The notes beneath the pieces were generated by a model that did no database searches, had not been told where the DNA came from, and worked only from the letters and a program-made list of their open reading frames with translations. A program made the position numbers and the translations under genes. Below are positions 28,231 through 38,551 of a stretch of DNA of 64,000 nt, piece after piece. This DNA is from Chitiniphilus shinanonensis DSM 23277 (lineage in GTDB: Bacteria; Pseudomonadota; Gammaproteobacteria; Burkholderiales; Chitinibacteraceae), in contig NZ_KB895344.1 of the NCBI RefSeq assembly GCF_000374805.1, positions 1 through 64,000 on the forward strand, in the 5' to 3' direction. How positions within the stretch are numbered: position 1 is the first letter of the stretch; each line of letters starts with the position of its first letter.

Positions 28231-29645
28231 GGCGCTGCCGGCTCCAGCGCGCGCACGGCGTCGATGAACACTTCGGCGCGGTGGTGGTAGTTGCGGAACA
28301 TGTCCAGGCTGGCGCAGGCGGGGCTCAGCAGTACCACGTCGCCGGGCGCGGCGAGTCGGGCGGCGGTGCGCACCGCCTGTTCCAGCGTCGGTTCGCCGAC
28401 CACTGGCAACGCGGCGCCGGCGACGGCCGAGTGCGCGCCCTGGAGCGCGGCGGCGATCTGCGGGCCATCGCGGCCGATCAGCACCACCGCGCGGCAGATG
28501 CGTTCGCACGCTGGCTTGAGCGGGCCGAAGTCCTGGCCCTTGCCGTCGCCGCCGGCCAGCAGCACCACCGGGCGGACCATACCCTTGAGCGCGGCCTCGG
28601 TGGCGCCGACGTTGGTGCCCTTGGAGTCGTCGTAATACCCCACGCCGGCCACGTCGGCGACGAATTCCACGCGATGCGGCAGCCCCTTGAACTGCTTGAG
28701 CGCCTTGACCAGCGGCGCCGACGCCAGCCCGATGGCGCGGCACAGCGCCAGCGCGGCCAGCGCGTTGACGGCGTTGTGCAGGCCGGCCACCGGCAGCTCG
28801 CTGGCGCGCATCAGCGTGGTGTCGCCCAGGCGCAGTGCGAAATCGTCGCCCTCGGCGACCAGACCGTATTCGTCGGCGCGACGCGGCGCGTCCTGGCCGA
28901 AGCGGATCACGTGGCGGCCGGGCAGACCCATGTCGCGGCTGTAGGCATCCTCACGGTTGAGGATCATCGCGCCCTGGCCCTGGAAGATGCGCGCCTTGGT
29001 GGCGGCGTAATGCGCCATGCCGTCGTAGCGGTCGAGGTGATCCTCGGACACGTTGAGGACGGTGGCGGCGTCCGGCGCCAGCGTGGCGGTGGTTTCGAGC
29101 TGGAAGCTGGACAGCTCCAGCACGTAGACGTCGGCGTCCGGCGTGGCGGCGAGGGCGTCCAGCACCGGCAGGCCGATATTGCCGGCGACCACGGTCCTGA
29201 GGCCGGCGGCCTCGCACATCTGGCCGACCATGGTGGTGACGGTGGATTTGCCGTTGGAGCCGGTGATGGCGATCACCTTGGCCGGCTTGCCGGCCAGCGC
29301 ACGGGCGAACAGTTCGACGTCGCCCAGCGCCGGCACGCCGCGGCGCACCGTGGCGTCGATCGCCGGGGTGGCGAGCGGCACGCCGGGGCTGACCACCAGC
29401 AGGTCGGCGTCGGCGAAGGTTTCGGCGGCGAAGGCGCCCAGGCGCAGCGCCACCTGCGGCAGTTCCTGGCGCAGGGTGTCGAGGCCCGGCGGCTGCTCGC
29501 GGCTGTCGGCCACGGTGACGCGCGCGCCCTGCGCGGCGAGCCAGCGCGCGGCGGACAGGCCGGTGACGCCCAGGCCGACCACGATGGCGTGGGATTCGGC
29601 CAGGACCGGCTGCGGTGCGAAGGGCGAACTGCTAGCAGTGACCAC
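28227..29645 (-). CDS. murD: MurD, UDP-MurNAc-L-Ala--D-glutamate ligase
   Basis: A 472-residue Mur ligase adding D-Glu. The N-terminal domain carries [20 protein letters not shown], the P-loop is [20 protein letters not shown], and the C-terminal region has [19 protein letters not shown], a MurD-specific motif. The N terminus has a short extension ([12 protein letters not shown]). It is 44 bp after mraY. Confidence 0.97.
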   Translation of the reverse strand: MVTASSSPFAPQPVLAESHAIVVGLGVTGLSAARWLAAQGARVTVADSREQPPGLDTLRQELPQVALRLGAFAAETFADADLLVVSPGVPLATPAIDATVRRGVPALGDVELFARALAGKPAKVIAITGSNGKSTVTTMVGQMCEAAGLRTVVAGNIGLPVLDALAATPDADVYVLELSSFQLETTATLAPDAATVLNVSEDHLDRYDGMAHYAATKARIFQGQGAMILNREDAYSRDMGLPGRHVIRFGQDAPRRADEYGLVAEGDDFALRLGDTTLMRASELPVAGLHNAVNALAALALCRAIGLASAPLVKALKQFKGLPHRVEFVADVAGVGYYDDSKGTNVGATEAALKGMVRPVVLLAGGDGKGQDFGPLKPACERICRAVVLIGRDGPQIAAALQGAHSAVAGAALPVVGEPTLEQAVRTAARLAAPGDVVLLSPACASLDMFRNYHHRAEVFIDAVRALEPAAP

Positions 29646-29689
29646 GTGCGCCTCGCGTCGAAGAAAACCGATTCATGTACATCGTTGCC

Positions 29690-30775
29690 TTACCGCAATT
29701 TCAGGGTGGCGAGGCCGGCCATCACCAGCAGGATGGTGATGATCCAGAAACGCACCACCACCTGCGTTTCCTTCCAGCCCTTGAGTTCGTAGTGGTGATG
29801 CAGCGGCGCCATGCGGAACACGCGCTTGCCGGTGATCTTGAAGCTGGCGACCTGGATCATCACCGACAGCGCTTCCACCACGAACACGCCGCCCATGATG
29901 AACAGCACGATCTCCTGGCGGACGATCACGGCCACGGTGCCGAGGCCGGCGCCCAGCGCCAGCGCGCCCACGTCGCCCATGAACACTTCGGCGGGATAGG
30001 CGTTGAACCAGAGGAAGCCCAGGCCGGCGCCGGCCATGGCGGCGCAGAAGATGATCAGCTCGCCCGCGCCCGGCACGTGCGGCACGCCCAGGTACTTGGA
30101 GAACACGGCGTTGCCGGCCACGTAGGCGAAGATGCAGAACGCGCCGGCGACGAACACCGTGGGCATGATCGCGAGGCCGTCCAGGCCGTCGGTGAGGTTG
30201 ACGGCGTTGCTGGTGCCGACGATCACGCAGTAGGTCAGCACGCAGAAACCCACCGCGCCGAACGGATAGAGGATTTCCTTGTAGAACGGGATGATGAAGC
30301 CGGTGTGCGACGGCAGTTGGCCGACGTTCACCAGGAACAGCCCGGCGCCGATGGCGATCAGCGATTGCCAGAACATCTTGGCCTTGGCCGACAGCCCCTT
30401 CGGGTTCTTCAGCGCCACCTTCTTGTAGTCGTCGACGAAGCCGACGATGCCGGTGGCCAGCGTGACCACCAGGGTCAGCCAGACGTACTTGTTGCCCAGG
30501 TCGCCCCACAGCAGCGTGGTCAGGCCGATCGCCAGCAGGATCAGCGTGCCGCCCATGGTCGGGGTGCCGGCCTTGACCAAGTGGGTCTGCGGGCCGTCGT
30601 TGCGCACCGCCTGACCCACCTTCATCTCGGTCAGCTTGCGGATCACCAGTGGGCCGAGCAGCCACGAGATCGCCAGCGCGGTCATCATCGCCAGCACGGC
30701 GCGCAGCGTCAGGTAGCTGAATACGTTGAAGGCGCGGATCGATTCGCCCAGCCATTCGAATAACCAGACCAGCAT
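29690..30775 (-). CDS. mraY: MraY, phospho-MurNAc-pentapeptide translocase
   Basis: A 361-residue polytopic membrane enzyme forming lipid I from UDP-MurNAc-pentapeptide and undecaprenyl phosphate. Conserved motifs are [20 protein letters not shown] (catalytic/Mg Asp pair), [17 protein letters not shown] and [20 protein letters not shown]. The C terminus [20 protein letters not shown] is typical. One base separates it from murF. Confidence 0.98.
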   Translation of the reverse strand: MLVWLFEWLGESIRAFNVFSYLTLRAVLAMMTALAISWLLGPLVIRKLTEMKVGQAVRNDGPQTHLVKAGTPTMGGTLILLAIGLTTLLWGDLGNKYVWLTLVVTLATGIVGFVDDYKKVALKNPKGLSAKAKMFWQSLIAIGAGLFLVNVGQLPSHTGFIIPFYKEILYPFGAVGFCVLTYCVIVGTSNAVNLTDGLDGLAIMPTVFVAGAFCIFAYVAGNAVFSKYLGVPHVPGAGELIIFCAAMAGAGLGFLWFNAYPAEVFMGDVGALALGAGLGTVAVIVRQEIVLFIMGGVFVVEALSVMIQVASFKITGKRVFRMAPLHHHYELKGWKETQVVVRFWIITILLVMAGLATLKLR

Positions 30776-30776
30776 C

Positions 30777-32129
30777 TCAGCGACCCTCCACCAGTGCGTC
30801 CACCACCCGCTCCATGCGCATGAAGCGCGATCCCTTGACCAGCACCGTGGTCCCCGGGGTGACCGCGTCGCGCAGCGCCGCCGTCAGCTCGTCCAGCTGT
30901 TCGAAGTGCCGGCCTTCGCCGAAGGCGGCGCTGGCGTGGCGCATCTCGTTGCCCAGCGTGTACAGCGCGCCGACGCCGTGCTGGCGCGCATAGGCGCCGA
31001 CCTCGGCGTGCAGCGCGGCGGCGTTCTCGCCGACCTCGCCGATGTCGCCCAGCACCAGCAGCGTCGGCGCGGGGGCGGTGACCAGCACGTCGATGGCGGC
31101 CTTCATCGAATCGGGGTTGGCGTTGTAGGTGTCGTCGATCACCCGCGCGCCGTTGGCGGCGGCCTTGTTTTCCAGCCGCCCTTTCACGCCGTGGTACGCG
31201 GACAGCGCGGCGGCGATGTCGGCGATCTCCAGGCCCAGCGCGTAGCCGACCGCGGCGGCGGCCAGCGCGTTGCGCACGTTGTGCAGGCCGGGCACCGGCA
31301 GCGTCACCGGCGCGTCGTCCAGCGGGGCGTCGAGGATGAAACGGCTGCCGGCGGCGTCCTGTTGCACTTCGCGCGCGGCAATCTCGGCGGCGATGGTGCC
31401 GAAGGTGATCTGCTTGTGGCCGTTGGCCAGCGTGCTCCACAGCGCCGCGTGCGCATCGTCGGCGTTGATGATGGCGACGCCATCGTCGGGCAGGCCGCCG
31501 AAGATCTCGCCCTTGGCGCGCGCCACGCCTTCCACCGAGCCGAGCGCTTCCAGGTGGGCGGCGCCGGCGTTGTTCACCAGTGCGACGTCGGGCCGGGCCA
31601 GCCGGGTGAGGTAGTCGATCTCGCCGAAATGGTTCATGCCCATCTCGATCACGGCGTAGCGGTGCTGCGGGCGCAGCGCCAGCAGCGTCAGCGGTACGCC
31701 GATGTGGTTGTTCAGGTTGCCGCGCGTGGCGAGCACCGCGTCGGCGCCGGCGTGGGCCGCCAGCACGGTGGCGGTCATCTCCTTGACCGTGGTCTTGCCG
31801 TTGCTGCCGGTGATGCCCACCACTACCGGGTCGAGCTTGTCGCGCCAGTAGCTGCCCAGTCGGCCGAGCGCGGCCAGGGTGTCGCCGACCACGATGCGCG
31901 GGCCGGCGTCGCCGGCGGCGTTCTGCACCAGTGCCGCGACGGCGCCTTGCGCCAGCGCGCCGGCGACGAAGTCGTGGCCGTCGAAACGGTCGCCCTTGAG
32001 CGCGACGAACAGGTCGCCCGGCCGCACGTCGCGGCTGTCGGTGGTCACCCGTTCGAACACGGTGTCGGCGTGGTCGCCGATCAGTTGTCCTTCCAGCGCC
32101 AGCGCGGTCTCGCGTAGCGTCAACATCAT
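30777..32129 (-). CDS. murF: MurF, UDP-MurNAc-tripeptide--D-Ala-D-Ala ligase
   Basis: A 450-residue Mur ligase. The start [16 protein letters not shown] at 32129 overlaps the murE stop as ATGA. The P-loop is [40 protein letters not shown] is the MurF-specific central motif, and [20 protein letters not shown] is the C-terminal one. It adds D-Ala-D-Ala made by the ddl product in the same cluster. Confidence 0.97.
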   Translation of the reverse strand: MMLTLRETALALEGQLIGDHADTVFERVTTDSRDVRPGDLFVALKGDRFDGHDFVAGALAQGAVAALVQNAAGDAGPRIVVGDTLAALGRLGSYWRDKLDPVVVGITGSNGKTTVKEMTATVLAAHAGADAVLATRGNLNNHIGVPLTLLALRPQHRYAVIEMGMNHFGEIDYLTRLARPDVALVNNAGAAHLEALGSVEGVARAKGEIFGGLPDDGVAIINADDAHAALWSTLANGHKQITFGTIAAEIAAREVQQDAAGSRFILDAPLDDAPVTLPVPGLHNVRNALAAAAVGYALGLEIADIAAALSAYHGVKGRLENKAAANGARVIDDTYNANPDSMKAAIDVLVTAPAPTLLVLGDIGEVGENAAALHAEVGAYARQHGVGALYTLGNEMRHASAAFGEGRHFEQLDELTAALRDAVTPGTTVLVKGSRFMRMERVVDALVEGR

Positions 32130-33607
32130 TTGTCCTTCCTTTCCAGCGCGGCGAGCGCTTGTTCCACGTCGTCGAAGTGATGACGCACTCCGGCGATCTC
32201 CTGATAGGTTTCGTGCCCCTTGCCGGCGATCAGCACCACGTCGCCGGGCTGGGCGAGGTCGATGGTGGCGGCGATGGCCTGGCCCCGGTCGGATTCGACC
32301 GAATAGTCGGCGTGGCCCGAGCCATCGACGCCGGCGACGCCTTCGACGATGTCGTCGATGATGGCCTGCGGGCTTTCGTTGCGCGGGTTGTCGCTGGTGA
32401 TGACCACGGTGTCGGCGCGGTGACAGGCGATGTCGCCCATGATCGGGCGCTTGCCGCGGTCGCGGTCGCCGCCGCAGCCGAAGATGCAGTACAGCCGGCC
32501 GCTGCCGTTCATGGCGTCGCGCAGCGTGCCCAGCGCCTTGTCGAGCGCGTCGGGGGTGTGGGCGTAATCGACCACCACCAGCGGCTGCCTGCCGCCGCCC
32601 AGCCGTTGCATCCGCCCCGGCGCGGCGTGGATCTTCTCCAGCACGCGCACCGCGTCGATCAGCGGCACCTTGGCTGCCAGCAGCGCCGCCAGGCAGGCCA
32701 GCAGGTTGTAGGCGTTGAAGCGCCCCAGCAGCCCCGAGCGCAGCGTGGCGTTGCCGGCGGGGGTGGTGACGTCCATTTCCAGGCCGTCCAGCGAGGTGGT
32801 CAGGCGGGTGGCGCGCACGTCGCCGGCGTCGATGCCGTAGCCCAGTACGCGCTGGGCGGTGGTTTCCCTGAGCAGTTGCGCGCCGAACGGATCGTCGGCG
32901 TTGATGACGGCGGCCTTGAGCCCTTCCCAGTGGAACAGCCGCGCCTTCTCGGCGCCGTAGGCTTCCAGCGTGCCGTGGTAATCCAGGTGGTCGCGGGTCA
33001 GGTTGGTGAAGATGGCGATGTCGAACAACACGCCGTGCACCCGCGCCTGCGACAGGCCGTGCGACGACACTTCCATCGCCACCGCGTTGACGCCGGTGTC
33101 GCGGAAGCCGGCCAGCCAGCCTTGCAGCGCCACCGGTTCCAGCGTGGTGTGGCTGGACGGCAGCAACGACGGATAGACGCCGTTGCCGGTGGTGCCGAGC
33201 ACGCCGACCTTGCGTCCCAGCGCACCGAGCGCCTGCGCCAGCCAGTTGGCGATCGAGGTCTTGCCGTTGGTGCCGGTGATGCCGAACACCAGCAGGTCGG
33301 TGGACGGGTCGCCCAGCAGCCGCGCGGCGACGAGGCCCGCCTGGGCGCGCAGTTGCGGCACCGCCAGGTTGGGCACGGTCCAGGCCGGGTTCCAGGCGAA
33401 GTCCTCGGCCTCCCACAGCACGGCGCCGGCGCCGTTGGCCAGGGCGTCGGCGATGTAGGCGCGGCCGTCGGCGTATTCGCCCTGATAGGCGAGGAACAGG
33501 TCGCCGGGCTTGACCTTGCGGCTGTCGGAGACGACATGGCGGCCGGCGGCCAGCGCGTCGATGGCGTCGAAATCCAGCACGGGCAGGGGCCAGTTCAAGG
33601 GCTTCAT
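32126..33607 (-). CDS. murE: MurE, UDP-MurNAc-dipeptide--diaminopimelate ligase
   Basis: A 493-residue Mur ligase. VFGITGTNGKTSIANWLAQA is the P-loop; SSHGLSQARVHGVLFDIAIF and DYAHTPDALDKALGTLR are MurE motifs. SDNPRNESPQAIIDDI contains DNPR, the sequence that marks meso-diaminopimelate as the amino acid added, so the wall is of the usual Gram-negative type. The ATG at 33607 overlaps the ftsI stop by 4 bp. Confidence 0.97.
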   Translation of the reverse strand: MKPLNWPLPVLDFDAIDALAAGRHVVSDSRKVKPGDLFLAYQGEYADGRAYIADALANGAGAVLWEAEDFAWNPAWTVPNLAVPQLRAQAGLVAARLLGDPSTDLLVFGITGTNGKTSIANWLAQALGALGRKVGVLGTTGNGVYPSLLPSSHTTLEPVALQGWLAGFRDTGVNAVAMEVSSHGLSQARVHGVLFDIAIFTNLTRDHLDYHGTLEAYGAEKARLFHWEGLKAAVINADDPFGAQLLRETTAQRVLGYGIDAGDVRATRLTTSLDGLEMDVTTPAGNATLRSGLLGRFNAYNLLACLAALLAAKVPLIDAVRVLEKIHAAPGRMQRLGGGRQPLVVVDYAHTPDALDKALGTLRDAMNGSGRLYCIFGCGGDRDRGKRPIMGDIACHRADTVVITSDNPRNESPQAIIDDIVEGVAGVDGSGHADYSVESDRGQAIAATIDLAQPGDVVLIAGKGHETYQEIAGVRHHFDDVEQALAALERKDK

Positions 33608-35436
33608 GTTTCCTCCGGCACTTCCGGCTCGTCCTGGCCGGGCAGCAGGATGTTGTCGGTGGGCGCATCCGGCGGCACGCCGAGCATGCGCAGGCTGCCC
33701 GCCATCACGTTGGAGAACGCCGGGCCGGCGACGGTGCCGCCGTAGTAGGAATCGCCGTGGGGCTCGTCGATCATCACCGCCACGATCAGGCGCGGGTCGG
33801 ATACCGGGGCGAAGCCGACGAAGGAGCCGACGTAGCGCTTCTCGGTGTAGCCGCCGACGCCCACCTTCTTGGCGGTGCCGGTCTTGCCGGCGACGCGGTA
33901 GCCGACCACCTGGGCGCGGGTGCCGGTGCCGCCGGGCTGGGTGGCCTTTTCCATCATCAGGCGCACTTCGCGCACCACTTCGGGGCTGAACACGCGCTTG
34001 CCGGGCAGCGGGGCGACCTGCTTGGTGAAGGTGACGGGGCGGATTTCGCCGTCGGTGGCGAACACCTGGTAGGCGCGCGCCATCTGCATCAGGCTGACCG
34101 AGATGCCGTAGCCGTAGGCCATGGTGGCCTGCTCGACCGGGCGCCAGGTCTTCCACGCGCGCAGCTTGCCCGACGCCTCGCCGGGGAAGCCGGTGCGCGG
34201 CGGCTGGCCGAAGCCGATGGCGTCGTAGTGCTGCCACAGGAATTCGCGGTCCTGCGCCAGCGCGATGCGCGCGGTGCCGACGTTGGACGACTTGACCAGC
34301 ACCCGCTCGACCGTCAGCGCGCCGTAGTTGTGGGTGTCCTTGATGGTGTAGCCGGCCATGCCCATGGCGCCGCCGGTGGTGTCGATCACGGTGCTGGGGG
34401 TGACCTTGCCGGATTCCAGCGCGGTGGCGATGGTGATCGGCTTCATGGTCGAGCCGGGTTCGTACAGGTCGGTGACGGCGCGGTTGCGGCGGCGCGCCGG
34501 GTCGATGCGGGCGCGGCTGTTGGGGTTGTACGACGGCGTGTTGGCCAGCGCCAGCACCTCGCCGGTGCGGGCGTCGAGCACCACGATGCCGCCGCCGAGC
34601 GCCTTGTTGGCCTCCACCGCCGCCTTCAGCTCGCGGTACGCCAGGTACTGGATGCGGCGGTCGATCGACAGCGTCAGCGTCTCGCCGTCCTTGGGCGGGA
34701 TGATGGTGGAGATGTCTTCGACGATGAAGCCGCGACGGTCGCGGATCACGGTACGGCTGCCGGACTTGCCGGCCAGCATGTCCTGGCGGGTGAGTTCGAA
34801 GCCTTCCTGGCCTTTGCCGTCGATGTTGGTGAAGCCGAGGATGTGCGCGGTGACCTCGCCGGCCGGGTAGTAGCGGCGATATTCGGTCTGGGCGTAGACG
34901 CCGGGCAGGTTCAGTTCCAGCACCTTCTTGGCGTCCTGCGGCGCCATGTGGCGCTTGAGCCAGACGAAGTCGGGCTTGTCGCCGCTCTTGCGGCTGGTGC
35001 TGAGGCGGCTCTCGACCACCTTCACCGGCATGTCGACGGCCTTGGCCAACTGCGCCAGTTCTTCGCGCGACATCGGCACCGGCTCTTTCTCGGAGCTGGG
35101 TTCCCAGCCGGCGGGGCGCTTCTGGCCCGGCGGCAGCAGCTTGACCGAGCGCGGGCTGACCCACACCGATTGCACCGGGGTGGAGATCGCCAGCGGCTCG
35201 CCGTTGCGGTCGGTGATCATGCCGCGGTTGGCTTCCAGCTTGAGCGTGCGCGCGTAGCGGGCCTCGCCCTGCTGTTGCAGGAAGCCTTCGTCCATGATCT
35301 GCAGGAAGAAGCCGCGCGCGATCAGCACGCCGAACAGGATCATCAGGCCGGCGAGGATGAACCAGACGCGCCAGCGTTCCAGCTTGAGCTGCTGCACGAA
35401 GCGCTGGCGGGTGCGCGGCTGGGTGGGGGCGTTCAT
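33604..35436 (-). CDS. ftsI: FtsI (PBP3), septal peptidoglycan transpeptidase
   Basis: A 610-residue class B penicillin-binding protein. A cytoplasmic N terminus precedes one transmembrane helix (VWFILAGLMILFGVLIARGF, residues about 24-43), a dimerisation domain and the transpeptidase domain with SxxK at Ser329 (GSTMKP), SSN (VKSSNVGTARIAL) and KTG at Lys518 (GKTGTAKK). It works with FtsW. The start shares one base with the ftsL stop (TGATG). Confidence 0.97.
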   Translation of the reverse strand: MNAPTQPRTRQRFVQQLKLERWRVWFILAGLMILFGVLIARGFFLQIMDEGFLQQQGEARYARTLKLEANRGMITDRNGEPLAISTPVQSVWVSPRSVKLLPPGQKRPAGWEPSSEKEPVPMSREELAQLAKAVDMPVKVVESRLSTSRKSGDKPDFVWLKRHMAPQDAKKVLELNLPGVYAQTEYRRYYPAGEVTAHILGFTNIDGKGQEGFELTRQDMLAGKSGSRTVIRDRRGFIVEDISTIIPPKDGETLTLSIDRRIQYLAYRELKAAVEANKALGGGIVVLDARTGEVLALANTPSYNPNSRARIDPARRRNRAVTDLYEPGSTMKPITIATALESGKVTPSTVIDTTGGAMGMAGYTIKDTHNYGALTVERVLVKSSNVGTARIALAQDREFLWQHYDAIGFGQPPRTGFPGEASGKLRAWKTWRPVEQATMAYGYGISVSLMQMARAYQVFATDGEIRPVTFTKQVAPLPGKRVFSPEVVREVRLMMEKATQPGGTGTRAQVVGYRVAGKTGTAKKVGVGGYTEKRYVGSFVGFAPVSDPRLIVAVMIDEPHGDSYYGGTVAGPAFSNVMAGSLRMLGVPPDAPTDNILLPGQDEPEVPEET

Positions 35437-35738
35437 CAATCGACGTCCCCCACCTTGGGCCGGGCCACCGCGGTGCCGCGCGGCAGGATCACCTGGGTGC
35501 GGTTGCTGCCCGGCAACTGCATGCCGAGCTTGCGGGTGGCCTCGTTCTCGATGCGCGAATGCATCGCCCAGGTGCTCTGCTCCAGCTGGAGCTGGCCCCA
35601 TTCGACGTCCAGCTTCTTGGTGTGCTGGGCTTCCTTCTGCAATTCGGAGTACAGCTTGCGCGACTTGTGCTGGCTGGTGACCACGGACATGGCGCACACC
35701 ATCAGCAGGCCCAGCAAAAAGAGATTGAGGCGGATCAT
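35436..35738 (-). CDS. ftsL: FtsL, division protein
   Basis: A 100-residue bitopic protein. The N-terminal transmembrane helix ([18 protein letters not shown]) is followed by a coiled-coil-like segment ([20 protein letters not shown]) and a periplasmic tail. Size, topology and position between rsmH and ftsI identify it despite low sequence conservation in this family. It forms the FtsQBL complex. Confidence 0.92.
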   Translation of the reverse strand: MIRLNLFLLGLLMVCAMSVVTSQHKSRKLYSELQKEAQHTKKLDVEWGQLQLEQSTWAMHSRIENEATRKLGMQLPGSNRTQVILPRGTAVARPKVGDVD

Positions 35739-36664
35739 CGCGCCGCCTCCGTTTTCTCCGCCACCCTGAGTATCGCGCTGCGTGCGCGGGGGTTTTCCGC
35801 CACTTCGGCGTCCCCCGCCCGGATCGGCTTGCCGATCAGCCGCAACGGCGGCGGCGGCAGGTCGGCCGCCCTCACCGGTAGCCGGCTGGGCAGGTGGTTC
35901 TTGGCGGCATCCTGCATGAAGCGCTTGACGATGCGGTCTTCCAGCGAGTGGAAGGCGATCACCGCCAGCCGCCCGCCCGGCGCGAGCAGATCCAGCGCCT
36001 GCGGCAGGATCAGCGAGAGTTCTTCAAGCTCGCGATTGATGAAAATCCGTAGAGCCTGGAAGGTACGCGTCGCCGGGTCCTGGCCCGGCTCACGGGTGCG
36101 CACGACGCCTGCCACGAGCGTGGCAAGTTCGCGAGTCGTTCCGATTGGGGCATCCCCGCGACGCGCAACAATCGCTGCTGCAATCTGTTTAGCAAACCGC
36201 TCTTCGCCATAGTCACGTATCACCTCGGCAATATCTTGTTGGTCGGCACCGGCCAGCCACTCGGCGACGGTGCTGCCGCGAGTGGTGTCCATGCGCATGT
36301 CGAGCGGCGCGTCGAAGCGGAAGCTGAAGCCGCGACTGCCGTCGTCCAGTTGGGGCGAAGACACGCCCAGGTCCAGCAACAACCCGTCGATGCGGGTCAC
36401 CTCGCGCGCGGCCAGCGCCTCGCCCAGTGCGGCGAAGCCGTCGTGCACGATCGAAAAACGGGGGTCTGCGATGCGTTCGGCCTCGGCGATGGCGGCCGGA
36501 TCCTTGTCGAAGGCGATCAGGCGGCCGGCGGGGCCGAGCCGGGAAAGGATCAGGCGGCTGTGGCCGCCGCGGCCGAAGGTGCCGTCGACATAACAGCCGT
36601 CGGGACGGATCGCCAGCGCCTCGACGGCTTCGTGCAACAGCACGGTCCTGTGGACGAAGCTCAC
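35735..36664 (-). CDS. rsmH: RsmH, 16S rRNA m4C1402 methyltransferase
   Basis: A 309-residue SAM-dependent enzyme. A GTG start at 36664, giving (M)[17 protein letters not shown], overlaps the mraZ stop as GTGA. Motifs are [20 protein letters not shown] (SAM binding), [20 protein letters not shown] and [16 protein letters not shown]. The protein is full length. The stretch around 36010-36240 uses visibly more AT-rich codons than the rest of the gene. Confidence 0.96.
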   Translation of the reverse strand: MSFVHRTVLLHEAVEALAIRPDGCYVDGTFGRGGHSRLILSRLGPAGRLIAFDKDPAAIAEAERIADPRFSIVHDGFAALGEALAAREVTRIDGLLLDLGVSSPQLDDGSRGFSFRFDAPLDMRMDTTRGSTVAEWLAGADQQDIAEVIRDYGEERFAKQIAAAIVARRGDAPIGTTRELATLVAGVVRTREPGQDPATRTFQALRIFINRELEELSLILPQALDLLAPGGRLAVIAFHSLEDRIVKRFMQDAAKNHLPSRLPVRAADLPPPPLRLIGKPIRAGDAEVAENPRARSAILRVAEKTEAAR

Positions 36665-37098
36665 AGCGAGATGCCCTGCATCTGGCTTGCCAGCTCGGCA
36701 GGGTCGATGGCCATGACGGCTTCGTTCTGCGCGGTCCACTTGCCTTCGTCCCACAGCTCGAACTTGTTGCCCATGCCCACCAGGGCGACGCCCTTGTCGA
36801 GCTGGGCGATCTGGCGCAGGCGCGGCGAGATCAGCACGCGGCCGGCGCTATCGAGCTCGACTTCCTCGGCGTGGCCGACGATGAAACGGCGAATGGGCAT
36901 CTGTGCGCCGGTCAGGGTGTTCAGTTGGTCGCGCACGGGCAGCCAGTCGGGTTCGGGGTAGATCAGCAGGCAGCCGGAAGGCTCGACGGTGATCACCAGG
37001 CGGCCGCTGCAACGCGCGGACAGCAGTTCGCGATGCTTGGCCGGAATGGCCAGACGCCCTTTGCTGTCGAGGTTGAGTGATGCGACGCCGCTGAACAT
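36661..37098 (-). CDS. mraZ: MraZ, transcriptional repressor of the dcw cluster
   Basis: A 145-residue SpoVT/AbrB-like DNA-binding protein with two tandem MraZ domains. [20 protein letters not shown] starts the first; [20 protein letters not shown] marks the second. I choose the ATG at 37098 because the family begins MF-x-G; an ATG at 37107 is in frame. It is the first gene of the cluster, directly downstream of a canonical MraZ operator, so autoregulation is expected. Confidence 0.95.
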   Translation of the reverse strand: MFSGVASLNLDSKGRLAIPAKHRELLSARCSGRLVITVEPSGCLLIYPEPDWLPVRDQLNTLTGAQMPIRRFIVGHAEEVELDSAGRVLISPRLRQIAQLDKGVALVGMGNKFELWDEGKWTAQNEAVMAIDPAELASQMQGISL

Positions 37099-37130
37099 GA
37101 TCCCCATTCCTGGTCGTGGTGGGGTGATTC

Positions 37131-37165
37131 CACACTTTCACCCACTTTTTCCCACTGCGCCCCAC
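37131..37165 (-). promoter_or_regulatory. MraZ operator: four pentamer repeats at 10-bp spacing
   Basis: On the minus strand GTGGG occurs at 37165-37161, 37155-37151 and 37145-37141, followed by a GTGTG variant at 37135-37131. The pentamers are separated by five bases each. TGGG-type repeats spaced by one helical turn are the known MraZ binding pattern. They overlap the transcription start expected from the promoter at 37164-37192. Confidence 0.9.
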
Positions 37166-37192
37166 TATAGAGTAAAAAAAAAGCGCTCACAA
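37164..37192 (-). promoter_or_regulatory. Sigma70 promoter of the dcw cluster (Pmra)
   Basis: The -35 is TTGTGA (37192-37187) and the -10 is TATAGT (37169-37164), with an exact 17-bp spacer that is T-rich. The start site is expected near 37157, about 60 bases upstream of mraZ and inside the MraZ repeats, fitting repression by promoter occlusion. Confidence 0.8.
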
Positions 37193-37342
37193 GGGGCGCC
37201 GATCGATAATTCCGTTTTGATACAATCACTTAGAGCGTTTTGCTTACGCTACATCAGTTGCTGATAAAACAGCGAAAAATGAAGCAACAAACGCGCAATC
37301 TTAAAGTGCTACTTTAACTGGCTCGCCGCTCCGCTCCCCTCG

Positions 37343-37516
37343 ATGAAATCGCTGCGCCTGTTGTTCTACCTGTTCGTGGCCTGGTCGCTGCTGGCCTTCG
37401 TCATCGGGCATTTCCGGCCGCAATGGCGCCGCGAACTGGACCGGGCGATGCGCATCGCGGCCTCGGTGCTGCTGCTGGGCGGCATCGCCGCGCTGGGCTG
37501 GCACTTCCTGGGCTGA
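37343..37516 (+). CDS. Small hydrophobic protein upstream of msrP, function unknown
   Basis: A 57-residue frame starting MKSLRLLFYLFVAWSLLAFV, with two hydrophobic stretches (residues about 4-21 and 38-55) split by a basic segment (RPQWRRELDRAMR). It is in the same direction as msrP, 99 bp upstream. Codon use matches the GC-rich neighbours. There is no recognised family. It is much shorter than MsrQ, so it is not simply the missing heme partner. Confidence 0.55.
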   Translation: MKSLRLLFYLFVAWSLLAFVIGHFRPQWRRELDRAMRIAASVLLLGGIAALGWHFLG

Positions 37517-37615
37517 GTACCGCGCGAGCCGTCGCCGGCGAATTCGCCATCGGTGGCATGCTCGGATGATGTAGTAGTAAGAGCATCGACGCGCGAACCT
37601 CCACAGGAGCCGGCC

Positions 37616-38551
37616 ATGTCCCAGATCCCCGCTTCCCAACCCCAACCCAGCGAGATCACGCCCGAGGCGTGCTATCTGGAGCGCCGTCGTCTGATGAGCG
37701 CCGCCGCCGGCCTGGGCCTGTCCGCCCTGCTGCCCGGCTGGGCCGCCGCCGCCGCCTCGACGGCGCTGGCGACACATCCCAGCCGCTACAGCACCACCGA
37801 GGACAAGAACCGCTTCGAGCAGATCACCCAGTACAACAACTTCTACGAATTCGGCACCGACAAGGAAGACCCGGCGCAGAACGCCGGCTCGTTGAAGGTG
37901 CGGCCGTGGACGGTGCGGGTGGAAGGCGAGTGCGAGGCGCCGCGTACTTTCGATATCGACGCGCTGATGAAGCTGGCGCCGCTGGAGGAACGCATCTACC
38001 GGCTGCGCTGCGTCGAAGGCTGGTCGATGGTGATCCCCTGGGTGGGCTTCGAGCTGAATGCGCTGCTCAAGCAGGTGCGGCCGACATCGCGCGCCCGCTT
38101 CGTCGAATTCACCTCGCTGGCCGATCCGCGCCAGATGCCCGGCGTGCGCAGCCGGGTGCTTGACTGGCCGTATACCGAGGGGTTGCGCATCGACGAGGCG
38201 ATGCATCCGCTGACCATTCTGGCGGTGGGGCTGTACGGCAAGGTGCTGCCGAATCAGAACGGGGCGCCGATCCGCCTAGTGGTGCCATGGAAGTACGGTT
38301 TCAAGAGCGCCAAATCCATCGTGCGCATCCGTCTGACCGACACTCAGCCGGCCACGGCGTGGAACAAGGCGGCGCCGCAGGAGTACGGCTTCTATTCCAA
38401 CGTGAACCCGGAAGTGGACCATCCGCGCTGGAGCCAGGCCAACGAGCGGCGCATCGGCGAACTGCTGCGCCGCAAGACCCTGATGTTCAACGGCTACGGC
38501 AACGAAGTGGCGCGGTTGTACCAGGGGATGGACCTGCGCAAGTTCTATTAG
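37616..38551 (+). CDS. msrP: MsrP, periplasmic methionine-sulfoxide reductase molybdoenzyme
   Basis: A 311-residue sulfite-oxidase-fold protein. The twin-arginine signal [20 protein letters not shown] (residues about 22-41) directs folded export with its molybdopterin cofactor. [20 protein letters not shown] and Cys132 in [14 protein letters not shown] (molybdenum ligand) identify MsrP/YedY. The start at 37616 has the RBS AGGAG. It repairs oxidised methionine in the periplasm. The usual membrane partner gene msrQ does not follow. Confidence 0.95.
   Translation: MSQIPASQPQPSEITPEACYLERRRLMSAAAGLGLSALLPGWAAAAASTALATHPSRYSTTEDKNRFEQITQYNNFYEFGTDKEDPAQNAGSLKVRPWTVRVEGECEAPRTFDIDALMKLAPLEERIYRLRCVEGWSMVIPWVGFELNALLKQVRPTSRARFVEFTSLADPRQMPGVRSRVLDWPYTEGLRIDEAMHPLTILAVGLYGKVLPNQNGAPIRLVVPWKYGFKSAKSIVRIRLTDTQPATAWNKAAPQEYGFYSNVNPEVDHPRWSQANERRIGELLRRKTLMFNGYGNEVARLYQGMDLRKFY

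Noticed and set aside
37343-37516. MsrQ homologue
   Set aside because: MsrQ has about six transmembrane helices with heme ligands and roughly 200 residues; this frame has 57 residues and two helices.
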